Assembly: GCF_902459585.1 (NCBI RefSeq)
Contig: NZ_CABPSC010000002.1
Coordinates: forward strand, 403,966-467,965
Source of the DNA: Pandoraea nosoerga
Lineage (GTDB): Bacteria > Pseudomonadota > Gammaproteobacteria > Burkholderiales > Burkholderiaceae
Direction of reading: 5' to 3'
DNA length: 64,000 bases
Below are positions 17,037 to 27,372 of the stretch, in pieces. The translations under genes and the position numbers were made by a program. Under the pieces are notes generated by a model. That model saw only the letters and a list, made by a program, of their open reading frames with translations, was not told the DNA's origin and made no database searches. Positions within the stretch are counted from its first letter, which is position 1; every line of letters starts with the position of its first letter.

Positions 17037-20000
17037 TTAGTCGCCCGGCGCGATCACTTCGCGGGCGCCGTTACGGCCCATCGGGCTGACCAGCCCGGCG
17101 GTTTCCATCTGTTCGATGAGACGCGCGGCCCGGTTGTAGCCGATGCGCAATTGACGCTGCACCGCCGAGATCGACGCACGCCGCGAACCAAGCACGAACG
17201 CCGCCGCTTCGTCATAGAGCGGATCGGCTTCGGCGTCGCCTGGCGACTCGCCGAACAGATCGCCCGGGGCCGCCTCGGCCGGATCGCCGGCGAGGATCGC
17301 TTCGTCGTACTCGGGCTCGCCGTATTGCTGCCAGTGCTGCACCACGCGATGCACTTCGTCATCGGCCACGAACGCGCCATGCACGCGCTGCGGATAGCCC
17401 GTGCCCGGCGGCAGAAACAGCATGTCGCCCTGGCCGAGCAGCGACTCCGCACCCATCTGATCGAGGATGGTGCGCGAGTCGATCTTCGACGAGACCTGGA
17501 ACGCCACGCGCGTCGGAATGTTCGCCTTGATGAGGCCGGTGATCACGTCGACCGACGGGCGTTGCGTCGCGAGAATCAGATGAATGCCGGCCGCGCGGGC
17601 CTTCTGTGCAAGCCGTGCGATGAGTTCCTCGATCTTCTTGCCTGCCACCATCATGAGGTCGGCCAGCTCGTCGATCACCACCACGATGAAAGGCAGGCGA
17701 TCGAGCGGCTCCGGGGCGTCGGGCGTGAGCGAGAACGGGTTGCCGATCTTCTTGCCGGCGGCCCGCGCCGCGTCGATCTTCTCGTTGTAGCCAGCCAGAT
17801 TGCGCACGCCGAGCGCCGACATCAGCCGGTAGCGCTTTTCCATCTCGCCAACGCACCAGTTCAGTGCGTGCGCGGCCTGCTTCATGTCCGTGACGACCGG
17901 CGCGAGCAAATGCGGAATGCCGCCGTAGACCGACAGTTCCAGCATCTTCGGGTCGATCATGATAAGGCGCACGTCGTCTGGCGTGGCCTTGTACAGCAGC
18001 GACAGGATCATGGCGTTGACCGCCACCGACTTGCCCGAGCCGGTCGTGCCGGCCACCAGCAAGTGCGGTGCCCGGGCAAGATCGGCCACGATGGGCTCGC
18101 CCGTGATGTCCTTGCCCATCGCCAGCGCCAGGCGCGAGCGGTGCGAGTCGAACGCCGGCGCGGTCAGGATCTCGGACAGGCGAATCATCTGGCGCTGCGC
18201 GTTCGGCAATTCGAGGCCCATACAGGTCTTGCCTGGGATCGTCTCGACCACGCGAATCGAGGTGACGCCCAGCGCCCGGGCCAGATCCTTCATGAGACCG
18301 ACGACCTGCGCGCCCCGCACGCCCACTGCAGGCTCGACTTCAAAACGCGTGATGACCGGGCCGGCCGACGCACCTACCACCGTCACCGGGACCTTGAACT
18401 CGGCGAGCCGCTGCTCGATCAGTTGTCCGACGGCGGCGAGCGTCTCGTCGGATACGACGTTCGCCACGTCTTGCGACGTCGCCGGACTGAGCAGGTCGAG
18501 CGACGGAAGGTCGTAGGCGATCGGCTCGCGCGGCGTTGGCAGCTCGCGCGGTGCGTCGGCGGTAAAAGCGGCTTCGCGTGGCGCCGTCGTCGGCAATGCG
18601 CCATACGCTGCGGCGTCCGGTTCGGCGCGAGCCCAGGTGCCGTCGGCGCGCAAAACGTAGTGCGGTTTGGTGGTCGATCCGCTGGCTTGCCCCGCGGGTT
18701 CATCCGACTCGGACGCGCGCCCGGGCGCGGTCTCCGGTGCGCACACGGTCGCCGCCGCCACCGTCGCCGGCTCTTGCACTTGCACGCTCGCCAGCACATC
18801 GGCGAACAGGAAGGGGCGGCGCGCGGCACCAGCCGGTTGTCCGGGCGGCGGCGCGATCAACACCATTGGCGGAACGTCCAGCACCTCCGCGCGCGCCCGC
18901 GATTCGGTCTGCGCCGCTTCGCGCAACTGGGGCGTCTCGTCCACGGCGGGCGCCGGCGGTGCTGCGTGCGCAGCGACATGGTCGGCCGCCTTCGCGATGG
19001 CGCTGCCGCCCACGACGGTCACCGGCGCTTCCATTGCGGAGGACCACTCGCGCAAGTCACGAAGCAGTGCTTCGGCTTCCTCGCGCAAGGCGGCGAGCGC
19101 CTGCATCCTCGCCTGTTGCGCGACGCGCGCGGCTTCCTGCTCGGCGAGCATTGCCGGCGTGGGCGTTGATGGCGCAGCGTCAGGCGGCTCGTCGGGCGTT
19201 GCCTTCGGGGACAAATCGAGCGGCGAGAATTCCGCGACGTCGGACGTGAGCGGCGATGCGGCGTCCATCGCGGACCACGAGGCTGCGCCCCGGATCGGTG
19301 GCGCCTCGGGCGAACTCATGCCGTCACTTGCCACGCCCGGCATGCCGCCATCAGCGGCCAAGAGAGTATCGCGAGAAGCCGCGGCGACGACCGATGAGTG
19401 CGTCGCGACGGGCGACGCGCCACGCGGGGGCACATCCTCCAGCCCCAGCTGCGGTTGGCGGAACGGGCTGTGGACGATCGTGCCGCGCAGGTGGGCCGGG
19501 GCCACCCCGACCGGGCGGCGATGACCGGGGGCGCCGTCAGCAGTCGACGTCAAATGCAGAGCGCCGCCGGATGCCGGCTGCGTGGCGTCACCGACTGCCG
19601 CGACCGAGGGCTTCTGCGCCGTCAGCGAAGATGTGCGCTGGGCGGTCGGTGCGGGCATGGCACGAGGGCCGGAAGCACTGGAAGCACTGGAAAGGCTGGA
19701 AGCCGCGGACGCGCCGCGTCGCGCTGCCGGACCGCGCGCGTCTTGCGCGCGCAGACTCGGCTCGGCACGGACCCACTCGGGCGCCGTGATCGTATCGCCA
19801 CGCGCGGTGCGCAACACATAGGCGCCACGCGGCAGTACGGCGCGCGCGCCTGCCGTGGCATGGGGCGAAGCGGCAGCCGCTGTTGCCGCGCCGACCGCCG
19901 GCGCAGCCGCACGTCCGACAGCGGGCTCCCTCCTCGCCACACGCGCCGCGCCGGCGCGCATGAACGAAGGTTCGGCGCGCGGTGCGCCTCGCGTAGCGAG

Positions 20001-20624
20001 CGGCGGCGGCTGCATCGCATCGAGCCGCGCGCGCTCTTCGTCGGTGAGCTTCCAGCGCGGCTGCGCGGCAAGCCCGCGCCGGCGGGGCGTTGCCCCTTCG
20101 GTCAGATGCCCCGCGTTGTGATGACCCTGCCCCAACGTTGGTGTGAACCGCTCGCCGCGTTCGCCACGCTCGTGTGGCCCGCCGAACGACAGTTGCGACA
20201 TTTGCGACAGTCCCCGCACCGGTTCACCGGCACTGCCGGCAAAACGCGTCTCGTAAGGGGATTCGTCGTCATCGTCCGCCGTGGGCTTCGCACGCGCGAA
20301 CATGCCCCACCACGTGGTGCCAAAGACGAGCGGAAGAGAAAAGAGAAGGACAACGCCGGCGAGGCCCATGGCGAGCGTGCCGCCGAGCGCCAATTGCAGG
20401 CCGTGGGCGAGCGACTGGCCGACGCTGCCGCCGGCGGTGTTGCCTTCGCCGCCCGTCAATGCGGCCAGCGTGGCGCTCGACACCATCGTGAGCGGCACGC
20501 CAAGCAACATGCGCAGGGTGCCGGGGCCGAAGAGTCGAATCTCACCGCCAAGCAGACCCCGGACGCCAGGCCAGCACAATGCCAGCAACCAAAACGTCGA
20601 CAGTCCGAACCAGCCAAACCCCAT
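17037..20624 (-). CDS. ftsK: FtsK/SpoIIIE-family DNA translocase with a very long linker
   Basis: 1195 residues from the ATG at 20624 ([12 protein letters not shown]). The N-terminus has roughly three hydrophobic helices (about 5-25, 35-55, 75-105) instead of the usual four. Then ~650 residues of Ala/Pro/Ser-rich low-complexity linker. The motor starts near residue 770: Walker [10 protein letters not shown] near 855, Walker [14 protein letters not shown], FtsK motif [14 protein letters not shown]. The gamma winged helix ([19 protein letters not shown]) at the C-terminus recognises KOPS. Its role is chromosome dimer resolution and terminus segregation at the septum. It is not next to lolA/trxB, the standard ftsK context, so it may be the second, divergent FtsK that Burkholderiaceae often carry. 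The upstream in-frame extension to 20846 is unlikely to be translated. Confidence 0.9.
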   Translation of the reverse strand: MGFGWFGLSTFWLLALCWPGVRGLLGGEIRLFGPGTLRMLLGVPLTMVSSATLAALTGGEGNTAGGSVGQSLAHGLQLALGGTLAMGLAGVVLLFSLPLVFGTTWWGMFARAKPTADDDDESPYETRFAGSAGEPVRGLSQMSQLSFGGPHERGERGERFTPTLGQGHHNAGHLTEGATPRRRGLAAQPRWKLTDEERARLDAMQPPPLATRGAPRAEPSFMRAGAARVARREPAVGRAAAPAVGAATAAAASPHATAGARAVLPRGAYVLRTARGDTITAPEWVRAEPSLRAQDARGPAARRGASAASSLSSASSASGPRAMPAPTAQRTSSLTAQKPSVAAVGDATQPASGGALHLTSTADGAPGHRRPVGVAPAHLRGTIVHSPFRQPQLGLEDVPPRGASPVATHSSVVAAASRDTLLAADGGMPGVASDGMSSPEAPPIRGAASWSAMDAASPLTSDVAEFSPLDLSPKATPDEPPDAAPSTPTPAMLAEQEAARVAQQARMQALAALREEAEALLRDLREWSSAMEAPVTVVGGSAIAKAADHVAAHAAPPAPAVDETPQLREAAQTESRARAEVLDVPPMVLIAPPPGQPAGAARRPFLFADVLASVQVQEPATVAAATVCAPETAPGRASESDEPAGQASGSTTKPHYVLRADGTWARAEPDAAAYGALPTTAPREAAFTADAPRELPTPREPIAYDLPSLDLLSPATSQDVANVVSDETLAAVGQLIEQRLAEFKVPVTVVGASAGPVITRFEVEPAVGVRGAQVVGLMKDLARALGVTSIRVVETIPGKTCMGLELPNAQRQMIRLSEILTAPAFDSHRSRLALAMGKDITGEPIVADLARAPHLLVAGTTGSGKSVAVNAMILSLLYKATPDDVRLIMIDPKMLELSVYGGIPHLLAPVVTDMKQAAHALNWCVGEMEKRYRLMSALGVRNLAGYNEKIDAARAAGKKIGNPFSLTPDAPEPLDRLPFIVVVIDELADLMMVAGKKIEELIARLAQKARAAGIHLILATQRPSVDVITGLIKANIPTRVAFQVSSKIDSRTILDQMGAESLLGQGDMLFLPPGTGYPQRVHGAFVADDEVHRVVQHWQQYGEPEYDEAILAGDPAEAAPGDLFGESPGDAEADPLYDEAAAFVLGSRRASISAVQRQLRIGYNRAARLIEQMETAGLVSPMGRNGAREVIAPGD

Positions 20625-20700
20625 AATCGCTCGTGCTTCAGGAAAACCCGGAGTGCGATTGTAGCAGGTAGGCCACCGCCGGGCGGTCCGAATGGCGCGA

Positions 20701-20740
20701 TCTGACGCGGTCTGGCGCGGTCTGGCGAGATTTGGCGCGC
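20701..20740. repeat. 10-bp tandem repeat in the ftsK upstream region
   Basis: Four degenerate copies of TCTGGCGCGG (the last two diverge) between ftsK and the next gene. Non-coding; function unknown. Confidence 0.6.
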
Positions 20741-20796
20741 TCCACGACTGACGGACCAACGCAGCGGCCGGCGGCAGACCGAGACCTGGCGCGTCG

Positions 20797-21810
20797 TCAG
20801 TGCGTGCCGGTCGGGCGCAGCATGGGCGACGCGGTGCCATCCGCACCCTGGACCATTGCGGGCGACACGGCTTCGCCGGGCACCACGAGGCTCAGATTGC
20901 GGCGGCGCAACGAACGCCAGTCGACCTTCGGGAAGATGTCCTCACCCAGCGCGCTCACGCGCGACAGGTTCTCGACGCGCACGCCGCGCGCGCGCAGCAC
21001 CTCGGCGGCATGCCGGAACGACGGCTCGATCAGGCTCGCGAATTCGGCATCGAGACGCGTTGGCGCCCGCGTCTGCATCGTCTCGTAGAAACGCGGCGTG
21101 TGCGCCGCGTCGCGCAGATCGACCCCGTGCAGATACAGCTCGGTAAAACCGAGCCATGTGGCCACTTGCAGCGCGAAGTAGGCTACCGTGCCACCGTGAA
21201 AGAAGCCGTTGTCGATGTCGAAGCTGAACCCGAGACGCCCGTGCTCGCCGAAGAACGCCGCGCTCGCCGCCACGCGCGCGTTGGCGCGCAGCGACGCGGG
21301 CGTGCGCGCGGCTTCGAGGCCGCGTTTGAAGATGTCGTCCACCAGATAGAACCGACAGCCGAACGCCGACGGCGGATACCTCTCCAGCAGCCGCGCCAGT
21401 ACCACCGGCGTGACGAACAGCACGAGATCGCGCGCGATGATGCGGCGCGCCAGGTCGGGGCGCTGCCTCACGAAGCCTGCGTCGAGAATGCAGTAATAGT
21501 CGAACTTGACGGGCGCGCGATCAATGAGCGCAATGGCCCCGTTCACGCCCATGACGTGATGCATCGGCAGCGCTTCATAGTCGATGTCCGCCACCGACGG
21601 TCCGCTCGCAATGATATGGCACGGCGTCTGACGCAGGCGTTGCAGGTCCGCGCGCCGCGCCAGCGGCACGGGGCGTCCGCGCCAGGTGAAGCGCTCGATG
21701 GCCCCCACGCCATCGCGCTCGATTCGCGCATGCGGCCACAGCCGCTCGTTGTGCCGCCACTTCGCCGTATGGCTGTAGCGATACGCGAGTTTCAAAATAG
21801 ACGAAATCAT
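20797..21810 (-). CDS. DUF115/GT42-like protein, possible surface-glycan transferase
   Basis: 337 residues starting [14 protein letters not shown]. The core reads [18 protein letters not shown], a nucleotide-sugar-binding-type loop resembling the GxGPSLxxID motif of DUF115 proteins and GT42 sialyltransferases, then [16 protein letters not shown] and later [28 protein letters not shown], also typical of that fold. No signal peptide or membrane helix, so it is cytoplasmic or peripheral. I infer a role in lipopolysaccharide-core or other surface glycan assembly, but no LPS genes lie nearby and the acceptor is unknown. Monocistronic on the minus strand; the upstream 452 bp contain only hairpins (ATGGGG-N6-CCCCAT at 21969-21986). 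Confidence 0.6.
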   Translation of the reverse strand: MISSILKLAYRYSHTAKWRHNERLWPHARIERDGVGAIERFTWRGRPVPLARRADLQRLRQTPCHIIASGPSVADIDYEALPMHHVMGVNGAIALIDRAPVKFDYYCILDAGFVRQRPDLARRIIARDLVLFVTPVVLARLLERYPPSAFGCRFYLVDDIFKRGLEAARTPASLRANARVAASAAFFGEHGRLGFSFDIDNGFFHGGTVAYFALQVATWLGFTELYLHGVDLRDAAHTPRFYETMQTRAPTRLDAEFASLIEPSFRHAAEVLRARGVRVENLSRVSALGEDIFPKVDWRSLRRRNLSLVVPGEAVSPAMVQGADGTASPMLRPTGTH

Positions 21811-22103
21811 TGTCGTTCTTTTGGTTAGGTGTTCCGGTCGCGCCGCAGGCGCCTTCCGGATGCCCGCGGTCCTAACCCCGTTGCTCGTCGCGTGTCTGTG
21901 TTTGGCCGAGCGGCCGCGGGCCGGTGCATCGCCGCGTTCCCCCTGAACCCGGCTGCAGCCCACGGCGCATGGGGACATGGCCCCATCACGTCGATGGTCA
22001 GATTCTGCCCCTTGGCATGCCGAGGGACAAGATTTATTCCAAATGGAAATCTTACGTCAGGTTACGCTCCGATGTCGGGGCAGGACATGGGGCTTGACAT
22101 GAA

Positions 22104-22125
22104 AAAGCCCCATTCGCGGGGCTTT
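22104..22125 (-). terminator. Intrinsic terminator of the sensor-GGDEF-EAL gene
   Basis: Read on the minus strand: AAAGCCCC stem, 6-nt loop, GGGGCTTT and continuing TTTC, giving an 8-bp GC-rich stem with a T-tract. It lies 138 bp after the stop of the gene ending at 22263. The gap 21811-22262 holds no gene. Confidence 0.85.
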
Positions 22126-22262
22126 GCGGGCATTGCACCCGTCAGAATCGATAGTGGCGGCCGGACATCGAGAAAGAGAGCATTGCGAAAAATGCGGACA
22201 ATACAGCCGAACGTTGCGCATTCCCGAGCATGGCGGCGGAGTGCGCCGGGCGCCGGCTCCCC

Positions 22263-25200
22263 TCAATGCAGGGCCGCCCTGCCCCCCGCCCGCGGATAGA
22301 ACGCCTGACCGAGCTGCACGAGCAGCGACGCGAGTGCCGGGTCGCGCACGAAGCTGGCGGCCGAATCGGCAGTGAGAATCGCCTCCGGGGTCTGCGGTCG
22401 CGCGATGAGAAAGCCCTGGACGTAGTCCACGCCGAGCTCGGAGAGCGCTTCGAGCGTGGCGGCGTCCTCCACCCATTCGGCCACGCTGCGAATGCCCAGA
22501 TTCTTGGCGAGCGCGACGATCGCCTCGACGATGGCCAGATTGGCCGGGTGCGCCGCCATGCTCTTCACGAAGGCGCCATCGATCTTGATGGCGTCGACCG
22601 CCAGGTCCTTCAGATAGGAGAACGAGCTGAAACCGGCCCCGAAGTCGTCGAGCGCGATCCGCCCGCCCAACTGATGAATACGATCGACGAAACGCCGCGT
22701 GTTGTCCAGATCGTGCAGCGCCACGGTTTCGGTGATCTCGATGCACAGCAGCTCGACCGAGCGTTCGTGCGCGGCCAGCGTGGCGAAGATGTCGCGCACG
22801 AAATGCTCGTCGTTGAGCGACGCGCCCGAGAGGTTCACGCAGACGAACTGCGTCTTCGCGAGCCGATCGCGATGCGCGTCGATCCACGCCAGCGTGTTCG
22901 TCAGCACCCATTTGTCGATCATGCCGATGCTGCCGTTCTCCTCGGCCGCGCTGATGATGCGTGAAGCGGGCACGATGTTGCCGTCCGAGTCGCGCATGCG
23001 CAGCAGCACCTCGAAGTTGAGCGACTCGCCCGGCGAGGCCATCTCCATGATCGGCTGCATCTCGAGGAAAAGCGTATTGGGCGCAAGGCCGGCGTCAAGC
23101 GCGTCGATGAGCCGAAGCTCGGCGAGCCGCTCGCGGAACGCGGCCGCCCCGCGCTCGTAGACGACCAGGTCGCGCCGGCTCTTCTTGGCTTCGCGGCACG
23201 CACGATCGGCCGACGAGATGGCGTCGGGCACGCGCATGTCGGTCGTGAGCTCGATCACCCCGGCCGACGCCCGCACCTGGAACGCCCGCTCGCCGATCTG
23301 GTACGGCTCGCCGGCGATGGCGTCGACGAGCCGGCGTGCGATCGCGGCCGCCTCCTTGATCGTGGCGTCCCGGAAGACGACGATGAACTCGTCGCCGCCC
23401 GTGCGCCCTACGCTCTGGTCGGCGGACAGCCTTGCACGCATGCGGTCGCACGCCTGGCGCAGCACCTCGTCGCCCGCGGCGTGGCCGAACAGGTCGTTGA
23501 CGAGCTTGAAGCGGTCCAGATCGAGGTAGGCCAGCGCGGCGGGACGTGCGTCGGACAACGTGCGAATCGCCTCGCCGAGCGCCTTCTCGATACCGCGCCG
23601 GTTCGATACGCCGGTAAGCGGATCGTTTTCCGCGAGGTAGCGCAATTGTTCCATCGTGCGGGCGCGCTCGGTAATGTCCTGCAGCGAGCCCTCGATGCGC
23701 CCGTCCGCGAAGATCGCCTTGACGAGATAGCGGCTCGTGCGTCCGTCGTCGCGCGGCAACGAGAGAATTTCCAACTCCGACTCGTCGCTGTGCTGGGCAA
23801 CGTCGAGCAGCATGCGCCATGTGCTCTGGCCGAAGAACTGGTCCCAGCGGTACGTGCGGGCCTCGATATTGGGAATGCCCAGCATGGTGTGCAGCGCCGC
23901 GTTGCCGCGCACGAACACCCCCTGGTCGTTGAGCGTGAAGAGCCCGACCGGCGTCACGTCGTAAGCGTTACGCAGCTCGGCCTGGGCCTCGAGCTTGCCC
24001 TGATGCTCGGCGCGCATCTGCTCGGCGATCGCCAGCGCCGCCATCAGGCTCGAGAACAATGCCGCGGTCACGCTGTTGAGCGCCGAGGATAGCGCGCGTG
24101 CGTTGAACGCCGCGGCGATCACCTCGGAGAACGTGGCGAACAGCACGATGGCGAGCGACGCGCTGTACCACACCGCCACGCGCGAACGGGTGATCACGAG
24201 AATGCGCGCGAGCAGAATCAGTACGATGACAATGCCCAGCGCGGCCACGCTCCACAGCACCGGGATGAAATGCGCATACGGCAGCGCAATCGCCGCGCAG
24301 CACAGCACCACGCCGGCCCACTGCAGCACCATCACCATCCAGCGCAGCCCGATGCGACGCAGCTCGCGCTTGAAGAGCTGCGTGAAGAGCGAATATGTCA
24401 GCACGTAGTAGACGGCGAACGTCGCCTTGCGCACGAGCGCGTCCCAGTCGGTCGGGATGGTGCGCTCGAGCCACTGCGTATCGGCGCCGAGCGAGTTCGC
24501 CGCGAGGCGCAGGTTACCGATGAGCCAGGCGGCGAACAGCACGTACAGCCATTCCTTGTTGATGATGGCCGTCACGAGCACGAACGCCGAGAGCGTGAGC
24601 AGGCCGCCTTCGAGCAACCCGTTGCTGCGCTGGAATTCGGTTTCGGAGACTCGCAATTGCGCGGCAGGCCACGCCACGAGGGTCAGATGCGCCGGCCCGG
24701 AGAACGTGCCCTGGCAAAGCAGGCCGACGGGCGCCGTGAGGTGGCCGAGATCGATGGCAAAGCCGGCCTTGGAGACGCGAATCGCCCCGCTCACGGCGGC
24801 GCGATCGGCGCGCCCGATGGCCGGCGCCTCGGGATCACGCCAGCAGGCCAGCGTCTGCGCATGGCGCGAAGGGAATTCGACGACCGTGTGCTGATCGCCG
24901 CCCACCGGCAGCACGTTCACCCGGAACCACACAGGCGCTTCGGAGAGCTGTGTGCTGAATTGCGAGACGGCGGGTGCGCGTTCGAGCGAGTTCGACACCA
25001 TCGCGGGGCCGAACGTCGTGGGCAAATCGTTTTGCGCCTGGAAGGTAAGCGGCGTGGCGCCGCGCACGGTGAACTGGCTTTCCTGGAACAGCAGCACGAT
25101 ACCCGAGAGCAGCATGATGGCTGCAGGCACGGCGTACAGGGAGATGCTGCGAAAAAGTTCGTCGAGCCTCGTGGTGACGCGCCAACGCCTGCGCGAACCG

Positions 25201-25280
25201 GAGAGTTCTGCCAACTCGTCGGTGAAATCGTTCGAATTGCGGCCGTGATGGTCACGCTCGTTGCCGAGTTCCCCCGCCAT
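22263..25280 (-). CDS. Membrane sensor - PAS - GGDEF - EAL cyclic-di-GMP protein
   Basis: 1005 residues. One helix near 47-66, a ~150-residue extracytoplasmic segment, about seven helices (225-420, 7TMR-DISM-like architecture), PAS (about 440-540), GGDEF (about 560-720) and EAL (about 735-985). The cyclase motif GRTGGDEF is intact, but the RxxD inhibitory site five residues before it is absent. In the EAL domain the signature reads EVL, not EAL, and AEWVE replaces AEGVE; metal and catalytic positions (FEVLLR, CVNLSG, EITE, LDDFGAGFSSF, IKIDG, VQGF) remain, so phosphodiesterase activity is still likely. It senses an external signal and adjusts c-di-GMP. Downstream of, and co-directional with, the FeeM-like gene. 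Confidence 0.88.
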   Translation of the reverse strand: MAGELGNERDHHGRNSNDFTDELAELSGSRRRWRVTTRLDELFRSISLYAVPAAIMLLSGIVLLFQESQFTVRGATPLTFQAQNDLPTTFGPAMVSNSLERAPAVSQFSTQLSEAPVWFRVNVLPVGGDQHTVVEFPSRHAQTLACWRDPEAPAIGRADRAAVSGAIRVSKAGFAIDLGHLTAPVGLLCQGTFSGPAHLTLVAWPAAQLRVSETEFQRSNGLLEGGLLTLSAFVLVTAIINKEWLYVLFAAWLIGNLRLAANSLGADTQWLERTIPTDWDALVRKATFAVYYVLTYSLFTQLFKRELRRIGLRWMVMVLQWAGVVLCCAAIALPYAHFIPVLWSVAALGIVIVLILLARILVITRSRVAVWYSASLAIVLFATFSEVIAAAFNARALSSALNSVTAALFSSLMAALAIAEQMRAEHQGKLEAQAELRNAYDVTPVGLFTLNDQGVFVRGNAALHTMLGIPNIEARTYRWDQFFGQSTWRMLLDVAQHSDESELEILSLPRDDGRTSRYLVKAIFADGRIEGSLQDITERARTMEQLRYLAENDPLTGVSNRRGIEKALGEAIRTLSDARPAALAYLDLDRFKLVNDLFGHAAGDEVLRQACDRMRARLSADQSVGRTGGDEFIVVFRDATIKEAAAIARRLVDAIAGEPYQIGERAFQVRASAGVIELTTDMRVPDAISSADRACREAKKSRRDLVVYERGAAAFRERLAELRLIDALDAGLAPNTLFLEMQPIMEMASPGESLNFEVLLRMRDSDGNIVPASRIISAAEENGSIGMIDKWVLTNTLAWIDAHRDRLAKTQFVCVNLSGASLNDEHFVRDIFATLAAHERSVELLCIEITETVALHDLDNTRRFVDRIHQLGGRIALDDFGAGFSSFSYLKDLAVDAIKIDGAFVKSMAAHPANLAIVEAIVALAKNLGIRSVAEWVEDAATLEALSELGVDYVQGFLIARPQTPEAILTADSAASFVRDPALASLLVQLGQAFYPRAGGRAALH

Positions 25281-25328
25281 ATGACTCGTCTGCCCTTGTC
25301 TCGTTGGTCGCCCCCGCGTTTGTCGCCG

Positions 25329-25406
25329 GGCAAGGCGGCGGTCCTTGCCCGCCTTGCCGGCCGGGAGGGCCCCGTCCCGTGCCGCCGGTCGACCCGGCGG
25401 ACACGG
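25329..25406. terminator. Two successive strong hairpins after the FeeM-like gene
   Basis: GGCAAGGCGG (25329-25338) pairs with CCGCCTTGCC (25349-25358), and CCGCCGG / CCGGCGG extended by CCCGT/ACGGG spans about 25375-25406. They lie between feeM-like (minus, ends 25500) and the GGDEF-EAL gene (start 25280). No T-run, so partial termination or an intercistronic structure is possible. Confidence 0.5.
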
Positions 25407-25499
25407 GCAGGTATTTCTCTCCCGTCTTGCTCGCTACCGCCGTCGCTGCAACCACCCAACCCTGCGCACGACGGGATAACGTTATTTCCAATAACGGCA

Positions 25500-26375
25500 T
25501 CACACCGCCAGGCTGTAGCCCGATGCTACGCATCCTACCGCGTCGGCACCAAAAGATAAATCCCGCAAACGCGCGCCAACACTGGATTCGACCGGGGCCG
25601 ACGGTTCCGCAAGCGGTGCTCCCAGGCGCAGGTCCGGGTGATGCGTGAGGCACATGTAGTCGAAGAGCGGGTGCCCCGCGGCCTGCCAACGCGAACGTGC
25701 CTGCGCGACGTCGAGCGCCAGCACGCGGTGCCCAATGCCACCCACGTGCGCCATCGGAATGAGCGCCTGCGACGGAAACACGTCGACGAACATCAACGCT
25801 TCGTACTGCCGGTGCAGCGGCGGACGCGCCGTAATCACCATCCAGTCGATGCCGCTGAGCATGCAATATTGATAGAACGCCTTGAAGAGCGCGGTCTTGA
25901 CCACACGCCCCACGGCCCCGGCGGCTACGCCCAGGCGCGTGGCCTCGGCCAGTGCCGCGCTGTCGAGCCAGTCGGGCAACGGCGCGGAAGCTTCCAGATG
26001 CAGCGGCTGATAACGGTTCGTCTGAATGCGCATGGTGCCGATCACCGCCCCGTCCAGACGCGCGCGCGCCACCAACACGACAGCGCCCGGCTCCCGATCG
26101 CTCGGCTCGGGCTCGCTCAGCGTGGCCGCGAGTTCGGGCAGATGGCGGCCATACGCCGCGCTGCGCATCGCCGCAGCGTCGCGCAGCGCGGCCTCATCGC
26201 CGGCAATCGTGATCACGAACGGCAAACGCTCTTCACGCATGCCCGCCGTCGGCAGCGCTGCGCACAGCGCGGCCACATCGACTGCTGCCGAAGGGGACGT
26301 GCGGTGAGGTTGACCGTGCGAGCGGTCCGCTTCTGTCATCGACAACACATCCGAAGCTTGTGAAAGATCAAACAT
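25500..26375 (-). CDS. FeeM-like N-acyl amino acid synthase (GNAT fold)
   Basis: 291 residues. The central region follows the FeeM/N-acyl amino acid synthase pattern: LPFVITIAGDEAALRDAAAMR, GTMRIQTNRYQPLHLE, LAEATRLGVAAGAVGRVVKTALFKAFYQYC and MVITARPPLHRQYEALMF. These enzymes condense fatty acyl groups (from acyl-ACP) with amino acids, giving surfactant- or signal-like lipoamino acids. I set the start at ATG 26375 because AAGGAG sits 8 nt before it; the GTG at 26384 overlaps that site. No PEP-CTERM genes are nearby. The next gene is a membrane c-di-GMP sensor, suggesting, without proof, that the lipid product or its effect on the envelope feeds into c-di-GMP control. Confidence 0.75.
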   Translation of the reverse strand: MFDLSQASDVLSMTEADRSHGQPHRTSPSAAVDVAALCAALPTAGMREERLPFVITIAGDEAALRDAAAMRSAAYGRHLPELAATLSEPEPSDREPGAVVLVARARLDGAVIGTMRIQTNRYQPLHLEASAPLPDWLDSAALAEATRLGVAAGAVGRVVKTALFKAFYQYCMLSGIDWMVITARPPLHRQYEALMFVDVFPSQALIPMAHVGGIGHRVLALDVAQARSRWQAAGHPLFDYMCLTHHPDLRLGAPLAEPSAPVESSVGARLRDLSFGADAVGCVASGYSLAV

Positions 26376-26657
26376 GATTGACACTCCTTAGAGTCAAAAA
26401 AGAGGCTGGTGCCACGCGCGGGCTGTCTCGCCGATGCGTCGCACCATTCCTTTCTTGATCCGCCGGGGCAATGTGTCAAGTGCTTATTTTTGCTAGCTTT
26501 TTCACACTTCCGAGATCTTCGCTCGCCCGTCTTTCGATTCGCCCTGCCAACCGCCGGGAAACGCCCGTCGCGCCGGGTAAAACCGCGTTTTTGCCCGGTC
26601 GCCGGTCGCCCGGTGTCACCTATTTGCCACAGTTGCCGTTCGACGAAAGACTCTGGC

Positions 26658-26683
26658 AAAATAATAAACCTGTTTACTAATTT
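26658..26683. promoter_or_regulatory. Candidate MarR operator
   Basis: TAAAC-CT-GTTTA perfect core (26665-26676) with matching flanks (AAA...TTT outside), 65-90 bp before the MarR start codon. Typical size and symmetry for a MarR-family site, so autoregulation is likely. It lies in the 372-bp divergent region 26376-26747 shared with the FeeM-like gene. Confidence 0.6.
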
Positions 26684-26747
26684 GCCGGCCCAAGGGTGTT
26701 TTTTCCTGCTTTCTCCAGCTTTGTCCCGGCCCCGGCACGAACCCGAC

Positions 26748-27236
26748 ATGCCGAAAATCGATTGGTCATCCCGTTTCGGCACGCTGGTGCACGACGTGGC
26801 CCGCGTTCATTCGCGGCTGTTCGACCGGCGTGCCCGCGGCAACTTCGATCTCACGCGCGCCCAGTCGCGCGTGCTGGTCATGCTGCACCGCTACGGGGTT
26901 CAGACGCAGGCCGAACTGGCCGAACGCATGGAGTTGACGCCGATGGCGCTCGTCAGACTGCTGGACCGGCTGCGCGAAAAGGGGCTGGTGCGCCGCGAGC
27001 GCGATCCGAAGGACAAGCGCGCCCATCTGCTGTATCTGACAGACGCCTCCGAGGCCAAGATCGACACGATCGTCGCCTTTGCCAACGTCACGGAGCGCGA
27101 GGCGCTGCAGGACCTCACGCCTGCCGAGCGCGCCGAGCTCACCCGCCTGCTGGGCAAGGTGCTCGCGAATCTCACGCGCGCCGAGGCCGAATGCCCCGCG
27201 CCTGAGCGGCGTCTCGGGCAGACCGATCCGGAATAA
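26748..27236 (+). CDS. MarR-family transcriptional regulator
   Basis: 162 residues starting MPKIDWSSRFG. Winged helix: LTRAQSRVLVMLHRYGVQTQAELAERMELTPMALVRLLDRLREKGLVRRERDPKDKRAHLLYLT is the classical MarR recognition helix and wing. The flanking helices form the dimer interface. It is followed 136 bp later by a DHA2 MFS pump on the same strand, a common MarR-efflux pairing in which a small phenolic ligand lifts repression. No convincing Shine-Dalgarno; the ATG is the only one that keeps the conserved N-terminus without a long extension. Confidence 0.9.
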   Translation: MPKIDWSSRFGTLVHDVARVHSRLFDRRARGNFDLTRAQSRVLVMLHRYGVQTQAELAERMELTPMALVRLLDRLREKGLVRRERDPKDKRAHLLYLTDASEAKIDTIVAFANVTEREALQDLTPAERAELTRLLGKVLANLTRAEAECPAPERRLGQTDPE

Positions 27237-27372
27237 GGCCATCGCGAGGAGACGACGGACGGCGCCTGCGCACCACGTGCGCCAACGGCATGGCCGCCGG
27301 GCGCGCGCAAAAACAACGGCAGCGACCACGACAACGACAACGACAAACGCAAGGACCACCAGAGGATTCGCC

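Noticed and set aside
20625-20846. Longer FtsK N-terminus from 20846
   Set aside because: The added residues are Arg/Pro-rich, and the segment includes the non-coding decamer repeat; the helix-bearing start at 20624 is far more typical.
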